Part shown: positions 57,901 through 64,000 of the stretch, in pieces
How positions within the stretch are numbered: position 1 is the first letter of the stretch
Layout of the letters: each line of letters starts with the position of its first letter
Origin: Sarcocystis neurona
Taxonomy: Eukaryota; Apicomplexa; Conoidasida; Eucoccidiorida; Sarcocystidae
Reading direction: 5' to 3'
NCBI GenBank assembly: GCA_000727475.1
Contig: KL647288.1
Span: 4,211,604-4,275,603 of the forward strand
DNA: 64,000 bases
Position numbers and translations under genes: made by a program
Notes under the pieces: model-generated
What the model saw: the letters and a program-made list of their open reading frames with translations, nothing else
Told to the model about the DNA's origin: nothing
The model's database searches: none

Positions 57901-60900
57901 GAAAGTTGTAAAAAGAGCAGAGGAAGGAGCCACGCGTATCCCCCGTGGGAACTGCAGCAGCTTTGCCTGACGTAGAGTCAAGAGAGCCGCCTGCAGCAGC
58001 AGTGTTGACAGCAGAAGTGGTTCAGACGGCCCACCGGCACGAGTAGAAGCAGCAGCAGCAACTATCGACGCAGTACAGACAGGCGTGCGTAGGTTGAGGC
58101 CGACGCGCTAAGCCTGTCGATCCGGCGGCTGCAGGAGGAACCGAGAGCACCGGCAGCAGCCATGCGTTTTGCCAGTAGCAGCAGCAGGAGCAGGAGGAGC
58201 CTCCCATTACCACTGTTGTGGCAGCAGCAGCAGCGGAAACAGTTGACGTGGCAGCAGCAGGATGAATTCTCTGGGTCAGTAGTTTCTCAACAGCAGCATC
58301 GAGATGAAACTCGCTGAAATAGCAGGAGCAGCAGGAGATTCACAGACCAAAAGCAGTAACAGCGGCAGCAACGGCCGGAGGAAGTCGTTAATCTCACAGC
58401 AGCAGCGTTTTCTCCTTGTCAAACAGCGGGAAGGAGAGGAACATATGCTACTCCTCGCAGCCTTCTGAGAGGACAGGAGAAGGACTGACAACAGCAACTT
58501 GTCAGCAGCGCAGCAGTCCGCAGCAAGACAAGATGCAGCAGCAGACGCTGAAGAGGGTTCCCCTTGGCTCAGCAGCAGCAGAGCAGTGGTAGCAGCAGCA
58601 GAGCAGCAGCAGGGCAGTGGCGGCAGCAGGAGAGCAGGAGCAGCATTAGCAGAGCAGCAGCAGCAGGGGCAGGGATACGTACCGATGTAGAAGAGTTCGA
58701 GGCACTCCCCTCCTACGCTATTCGGGAAAAATAGCGTCAGGCACGAGACGTTCTGGAGCTTCGTGACCTGCAGCGCAGAAGCATAGCCGAATTTTCCTTT
58801 CTCTACAACAAAGACATATATGTATACACGTATAGACAGACACACACATTTACATACATATATATACATATATTTATATATGTAAGTACACACTGGGCGG
58901 ACACCCATGTTTATACGTGTATTGATGGATACAAACGAAAAAGTGTAGCACTACCGGACACACACATATATATGTATATACACACATATATGTGTATATA
59001 CATCCTGCCGCCACGGTCGCAGTAACATATATATATATATATATACATATGTGAATATATATAGACACAGATATGGACATACAGACACTTGTATAAGTAC
59101 ACAGATTTTCACACTGCTGATCCAAGCGAGGAGGCACACATACACACAGACGTCTTTGTCTACTTGCGAAAGTGCTGCCGCGGAAGAGAAGGCTGGCCCA
59201 ATGAATCAACAGCTGCTGCAGTCGACTAATTTCCCCTGTCTCTTCCGCACGCTGTTGCACACGTACACCGGTGTTCACTGCCGCTGCTGCTGCTTTCCTC
59301 TTTGGCTCCTCGAGAGAAAAAGAGGAGACCCAGAAGCAGCAGCTGCTGCAACAGCATCGTCTGTTATGTTGCAGGCAAACCTCTAGAAGCAGCAGGGCAG
59401 GAGCAGAAGCGAAACCGGCAGCAGCGACCCAGCAACAGGGCAGCAGCGACCCACCAGCGGGGCACCAGCGGCAGCAGCAGCAGCGGAGAGTGAAGGACCA
59501 AGGAAGCGCAGCAGTGGCGTCGTAGCAGCAGAAGCACGAGTGGAAGAGCAGGGGAAGACTGCAGCTTGAGGAAGGTCAGCCCGGGAAACAGACGCAGCAA
59601 CGCACACGATGAGCGGCAGCAGCAGCAAGAGCAAGAGTGTGTGTTTGCTGCAGCAGTGCCAGAAGGCGAGGAACGATGGTCACGCAGCTGCAGTTGCAGC
59701 GTCAGCGCCTAGAAATGCCGCTGGACAAGCGCCGCAGCTGCGTCGGACCAGCAGAGCAACCGCCTTCCGGTAGCAGCAGCAGCAGCATGGACGGGAGGAG
59801 CGCAGCAGAAGCAGAAGGCCTGCTGCAGGGAAGGTGGCAGATAGGAACGAGAGCCCTGCAGCCCCAGACGCGACGAAAACAACGGCAGCACAAGAGCTAC
59901 GACTGTGCTGAAGCAGCACCCGACGCACTGCAGCACCGCAGCAGGGGAGGCAGCAGCAGTAGCACTGCAGCAGGCGTGGGAGCAGCAGCAGCAATAGCAG
60001 TGCAGCAGGAGTGGAAGCAGCAGTAGCAGGAGCACTGCAGCAGGAGTGGAAGCAGCAGCAGCAGTAGCACTGCAGCAGGAAGGGGAACAGCAGCAGCAGT
60101 AGCACTGCAGCAGGGCTGGGACCAGCAGCAGTAGCACTGTAACACACGCGAGGGGAGCTTTAGCGTTGCAGCAGGATAAGGAGCAGCAGCATTGCAGCAG
60201 ACGTGAGGCAGGAGAGAGAGCACCCTGCAGCCTCAAACGGAGCAGCAGCAGGCGGAGAGGGTCCGACGCAAAAGCAGCAGCAGCGAAGCGGCAACCACAC
60301 CAGCAGCAAATGCAGCGGCAGCAGCAGCAAATGCAGCAGCAAAGCGGCGGCAGCAGCTGCAAAAGCAGCGGCAGCAGCTGCAAAAGCAGCGGCAGCAGCT
60401 GCAAAAGCAGCGGCAGCTGTAAAAGCAGCGGCAGCAGCAAAACTAGCAGCAGGATTATGACGTAGGGAACAGCAGTAACAGTCGTCCCGGCAAAGCTGCA
60501 GCGGCAGCAGCAGCAGCAGGAATGACGCAGCGGGAGAAAGTGGAGCTTGCATGAGGAAGCGCGCGGGGAAGACGACGCCCCCTGAACGAGCAGCAGGAAG
60601 AGCATGTGTGAGAAGTGCTGCGCTGCTTACTTTCAACGGATATTCGAGAGAACCGTGGAAGTCTTCCTTGAGCTGAATTTCTTGAATACACTCCGTATCG
60701 CCGATACTGCGCACAAATGAATTGCACCAGACACACCAAAGCGGCCGAGCCTCTTTTTGTCGAATTTTCTTCTTCTGCATTTCTCACACAGGATTTCTCT
60801 TTGAAGACGGGAACGCTGCTGGGACACCGTTTTCTTCGTTTCTGTCTCTCTGTAAAGGTTCACACACAACCGTACTTATATACAATCGGGTACAAAGTAC

Positions 60901-62698
60901 ATGAATGTACACATGCATATACGTATGTATATGTAGAGAGTCTCGCACACATACGTCCCTCTGAGTACGTGTCAAGGTATACTCTTACCGACCTACGGAT
61001 ATATGTCCGCCTGCATCTACATTACCTATACACGTATGCATATATACACACATCCGTACGTACATACATACATACACATACACATATTTACTACCCACAC
61101 ATATATAATATATATAATATCTATATTTGCGAGCGTATATATACATATAGGTGATCTTGCGAAAAGTTTGTCTGGCGACGACGGTTGGACGACGGCGGCA
61201 CAAGGATGGCTGGTGGACGGCCACGTCTAGACACAAACATATATATACATATATGTGCATATACGTGTCTACACACATACGTGTATAATATATATTTACA
61301 AGTGCATATACACGAAGTTTGACTGAAGACGGCGGTCACACCACGGCGGCACGAGGACGGCCAGGGGCAATTTTCTCACAGGCGTCAGCGGTTGCTGCGT
61401 GGAGGCGCGGAAAAAGAAAAGGCGGAAAGTAGAGAAAGAACAAAAATCCGACCAGCTCCCTCTGGACACCTGCGCTGCACTTCATCTACATTCATTTACT
61501 CATTTGTATCTCCCAACGGGCAGCGAGCGTCTCTCTATAAGCGACGGCAGATTCTCCGTTTCCCTCTCAACAGTTGCCCAAACAAACATCTACGAATAAC
61601 CCGAGCCAGACGCTCTGACATCTAACATCGGCCCCATGATGCATACGTATAGGCGGAAGCTCAAGAAGCTTTGATATACGTAGTACATCCAAGCAGCCGT
61701 AGACAGGCATATGGACGAAAACAGAGGCTTGTAAAAGCTTCCCTATGTGTGCGTATAAAGACGCGTATGCATAGATGTGGGGAGAAGAAGCTTTGATATG
61801 CGTATACATCAAACAGCATTTTGAGGATTCGTTTCTTATTTGAGCCTGCGCGTAGACGAAGTTATCTCCCTATGTGTACACTACATATACGTATATATTT
61901 GAATACCGCGACCCATCTATACACACATACATATATACATATATATTTTCCTCTACGTATTCACACCTGTGTCTATGGATACAGATATATCTCTGTATCT
62001 ATCTATCTATATGCATATATGCATATATGTATATCTATCTACGCATATCTGTTTACTGATATCCATCAGCCTGTACCTATTTACCGATATCTATTTATTC
62101 ATACATATATATACCTCTCTATTCATCTCTCCTACTCTCTCTCTCTCTCCATATATTATATATATATGGATTACATACATACGAATATAGAGGCATGCTT
62201 TTATAGACACACTGCTGGGGAAGTACTGCCCCACTGGTGTTTCCAGCAGGTACTATCGACTCGCTACATTGTGACAGTCTATATTCTCGTATACAGACAC
62301 GTGTATACACACACGCACGCACACACATTTATATATACATACATATATATATATAGCTTTGTACTGAGTAATGAATATACAAAAACATATATACATATAT
62401 ACCTTTATATATATAACTTTGTATTGAGTAGTGAATATATATATATATATACATATTAATGTGGGTGTCCGAACATATTGCAGCTGCTGTGATTTTGACT
62501 TGGTGAGCGCACGGGTCTGCGTCAGATGCCGCTTCTGTGTTGGGATTGCTGCAGCAGCTGCTGCTCTTGCGCCCCACAGTCCCCTGCTGCTACTGCAGGC
62601 GCATACCTGGTGAAGTCGAGATCGTCGCGGTCAGCAAAAATTTTCACCGACGCAGGGTAGCGTCCCTCTTCTCCTCCGATGACGTGCAGGCCGCTTAT
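54928..62698 (-). CDS. PITH-domain protein (PITHD1-like), N-terminus not found
   Basis: Supported minus-strand exons are 62698-62607, 60706-60631, 58767-58683 and 55014-54928 (TGA stop). All have GT-AG borders and, for the first three, fitting phases. They read in order ISGLHVIGGEEGRYPASVKI and DRDDLDFT; IGDTECIQEIQL to SLEYPLK; VTKLQNVSCLTLFF to LFYIG; and VYEASPNPADHR. These match consecutive beta-strands of the PITH domain, and the YEASxNPADHR end is specific to PITHD1-type proteins. PITH domains occur in cytosolic, proteasome-associated TXNL1 and in PITHD1. Phase shows that a short exon must lie between 58683 and 55014. The best candidate is 58128 to about 58077, which enters in phase 1 after cctcctgcag, but its donor is ambiguous. 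The first part of the domain (the acidic SDxDEELL-type strand) was not found up to 64000, so the 5' end is missing or beyond the window. No thioredoxin domain is seen. Confidence 0.8.
57200..57535. repeat. Minisatellite with cagtcagca...cactgct core, five copies
   Basis: The core (c/t)agt(c/t)a(g/a)ca...t.actgct occurs near 57209, 57289, 57341, 57427 and 57511. Each copy is followed by (CT)n and then (TA/CATA)n of variable length. The last copy forms a near-perfect palindrome, cagtcaacaatattgactg. It lies in an intron of the PITH gene. Confidence 0.75.
58078..58128 (-). other. Candidate missing exon of the PITH gene
   Basis: After a good acceptor (cggttcctcctgcag) the minus strand enters in the required phase 1 and reads AAGSTGLARRPQPTHACL. 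This could bridge LFYIG and VYEASPNP, as PITHD1 proteins have a Gly-rich turn followed by a basic strand here. Two donors would keep the frame (GTACTG with an alternative last-exon acceptor at 55022-55023, or GTCGAT with the acceptor at 55015-55016). Neither is strong. Confidence 0.3.
59950..60140. repeat. CAG-type minisatellite, about 40-48 bp unit
   Basis: agcactgcagcagg(c/a/g)gtgg(g/a)a(g)cagcagcag is repeated four to five times with small length changes. It lies in the PITH-gene intron. Confidence 0.7.
60350..60448. repeat. 21-bp tandem array, about four copies
   Basis: The unit gcagcagctgcaaaagcagcg occurs about four times almost without change, ending in truncated copies (gcagctgtaaaagcagcg). 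It is in a CAG-rich intron. Confidence 0.8.
60950..61320. repeat. TA/CATA microsatellite block with a diverged duplicate
   Basis: Degenerate CATA/TA sequence is interrupted by gacgacggttggacgacggcggcacaagga near 61177, echoed by gacggcggtcacaccacggcggcacgagga near 61330. Two units of roughly 150 bp are suggested. The block lies in the PITH-gene intron. Confidence 0.5.
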
Positions 62699-63095
62699 CT
62701 GCCGAAAGAAACAAAAGATGGCAGTGACCCTTTCATAACTACAAACCTCAGTGCAACTGGGTAGGCATGCAAGCGTGTAGCGGTCATTCTCTAATATACA
62801 GGTACACGCGTGCACACACACATACACATATATGTGTATATACATAACTCTGTATCCACTCACATATACATATATATATACACACAAATGTACAACTCTG
62901 TATTCACTCATATAGATATATATATGTATACATATACACGTAACTCTGTATTCACTCACATATTTATATATGTATATATAACACTGTATCCACTCATATA
63001 TATATATATATATGTATTACTCTGTATCTGGATACAAAGTTATACATACATATATATATATATAAATGTATAACTGTGTATCCACTCACTCACAT
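62345..63095. repeat. Minisatellite with actctgtattcactcatata core
   Basis: act(c/t)tgtat(t/c)cactca(c/t)atat occurs near 62848, 62896, 62944, 62983 and 63071, spaced about 40-55 bp by (TA)n. A related form, aactttgtattgagtagtgaat, is found twice near 62355-62435. The two blocks flank the PITH exon at 62607-62698, so the exon sits between two related repeat blocks. Confidence 0.65.
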
Positions 63096-64000
63096 ATATA
63101 CACATATGTGTAGGACGTAGAAACGTTCTTCCAGTTATACGCCGCAGAGAGTCTGGGCAGAGACACCAGCTGCATCCACCTTGTTTTCACATACGGGCGC
63201 ATGTATGCACATATATATATATATATATATGACTTATCATCCAGCAATATATGTACGAATGTACCAACACATATATATGTATAAAAGTATATGTATCGAG
63301 TATATATGATTGTGTATCCAGGAGCAGGTAAACAAATGTACGTATCCATGTCTATACATATATATACGACCGCGTAACCAGTAACATACACACAGAGATA
63401 TCTGTGTACCCCTCTCTCTGTATGTAAGCGTGTACATATATATACACGCGTGTGCAGCCAGTAACGTATGTGTGTATATGTATGAGTATTCGTACGCGTA
63501 TATATATGAATGTACGTATACGGAACAAAAACCTTTCTCCTCAATATTATGTCTTCAGAGGGACTGGGCAAAAAGACGTGGTGCACTTATCGGACTCTTC
63601 TTCGCCGACGTTTGCGCTATAGATAGTCTCCGGTACACCTGTAAAATATTTTCTTCCCCGCCCACATACACATAGACACACACGTACACACACCAACGGC
63701 AGGCTCTCCCCTCCCCCGCATATTTATATATATACATATACATACGTGCACATATATATATATATATCTAACGAAATGTGTACACGTGTGACTGTGTTTA
63801 GTGACGTTTGTAGATGCAGATATTTCCAGCTGTAACTGAACACGTATGTAGGAATGTATACAAACAGAACGACGACCTGTGCACGGTAGTTTTTACATAT
63901 TTAAACACGGGCATACATAGTAGATACGTGTCTAGACACGCGCTTGTCCGTATATGTCTGGAGTATGGAGATGCACGAAGGCGTTGGTATACAGGTATAT
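62699..64000. other. Region 5' of the last recognised PITH exon
   Basis: It is mostly TA/CATA microsatellite. Two short non-repetitive islands, about 63115-63195 and 63545-63655, have acceptor-like sequences on the minus strand (ttttacag ending at about 63643) and could hold upstream exons. Neither translation matches the start of a PITH domain. Confidence 0.4.

Larger units (their letters stand above)
55022..58682 (-). other. Long intronic interval of the PITH gene
   Basis: This 3.7-kb interval lies between the phase-1 donor GTACGT at 58682-58677 and the last coding exon. It holds CAG-rich blocks (about 55030-55440, 57650-57800 and 58040-58680), microsatellites (about 56600-56830), the array at 57200-57535 and probably one small exon. 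A plus-strand ORF at 56157-56675 looks partly protein-like (KAREAKRVRRPVNTEDAAQD) but has no support. Confidence 0.6.
58768..60630 (-). other. PITH-gene intron rich in CAG/CTG
   Basis: Bounded by donor GTAAGC (60630-60625) and acceptor CTGCAG ending at 58768. From about 59280 to 60540 almost every 20 bases contain CAG runs, which keep several frames open on both strands (for example minus 59709-60605). The exons on either side join without missing family sequence, so these ORFs are treated as intronic. Confidence 0.7.

Noticed and set aside
59709..60605. Minus-strand 298-codon Leu/Cys/Ala-rich ORF
   Set aside because: It is a CTG-repeat translation within a PITH-gene intron.
63540..63655. 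Island after ttttacag on the minus strand, considered as the 5' PITH exon
   Set aside because: None of its three frames resembles the start of a PITH domain.
1..64000. Transposons, integrases, CRISPR arrays, rRNA, prokaryotic-type operons
   Set aside because: No reverse transcriptase, transposase or integrase motifs, no terminal repeats with target duplications, and no regular spacer-repeat array were seen; the sequence is clearly eukaryotic nuclear DNA.

Overview
This is nuclear DNA from a eukaryote, most likely a coccidian apicomplexan. The evidence is of four kinds. The recognisable genes are spliced with GT-AG introns (GTGAGT and GTGCGT donors are common). The conserved enzymes carry long Ala, Gln, Ser and Glu/Lys insertions. 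CAG/CTG triplets are dense in exons and introns. Introns and spacers are full of (TA)n, (CATA)n and polypyrimidine tracts. A Cystoisospora- or Eimeria-like genome would fit, but the species is an inference.

Only about 15% of the window is demonstrably coding. Five genes are supported, four of them by family homology. (1) 4176-5889, plus strand, two exons: a PARP-type zinc finger joined to a PADR1/zinc-ribbon domain, with no PARP catalytic domain. (2) 10781-11968, minus strand: an intronless 395-residue membrane protein of unknown function. (3) 14490-30918, minus strand, eleven exons: a complete ubiquitin-activating enzyme E1 (UBA1-like, 1371 residues) spread over 16.4 kb, with the exon phases fitting throughout. 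(4) 39399-46791, plus strand, five exons: an hnRNP U-like protein with a SPRY domain, a P-loop kinase-like domain and a Gly/Gln-rich tail. (5) 54928-62698, minus strand: a PITH-domain protein (PITHD1-like) whose N-terminal exons were not found and may lie beyond the window.

Two weaker coding signals lie between E1 and the hnRNP U-like gene: a long plus-strand ORF at 33532-34740 and a convincing but unassigned C-terminal exon ending at 38556.

The first 14 kb is gene-poor and holds a series of short, unrelated, degenerate tandem arrays (units of about 45, 49, 65, 72 and 90 bp). Introns of E1, the hnRNP U-like gene and the PITH gene hold microsatellites and larger minisatellites. The interval 46.8-54.9 kb shows no convincing gene. 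The genes have no operon-like relationship; ubiquitin activation, a proteasome-associated-type domain and nucleic-acid-binding proteins are simply neighbours. I saw no transposon, tRNA, rRNA or CRISPR array, and no clear sign of a novel biological system. The most unusual items are the catalytic-domain-less PARP-finger protein, the heavily inserted E1, and the repeat structure.
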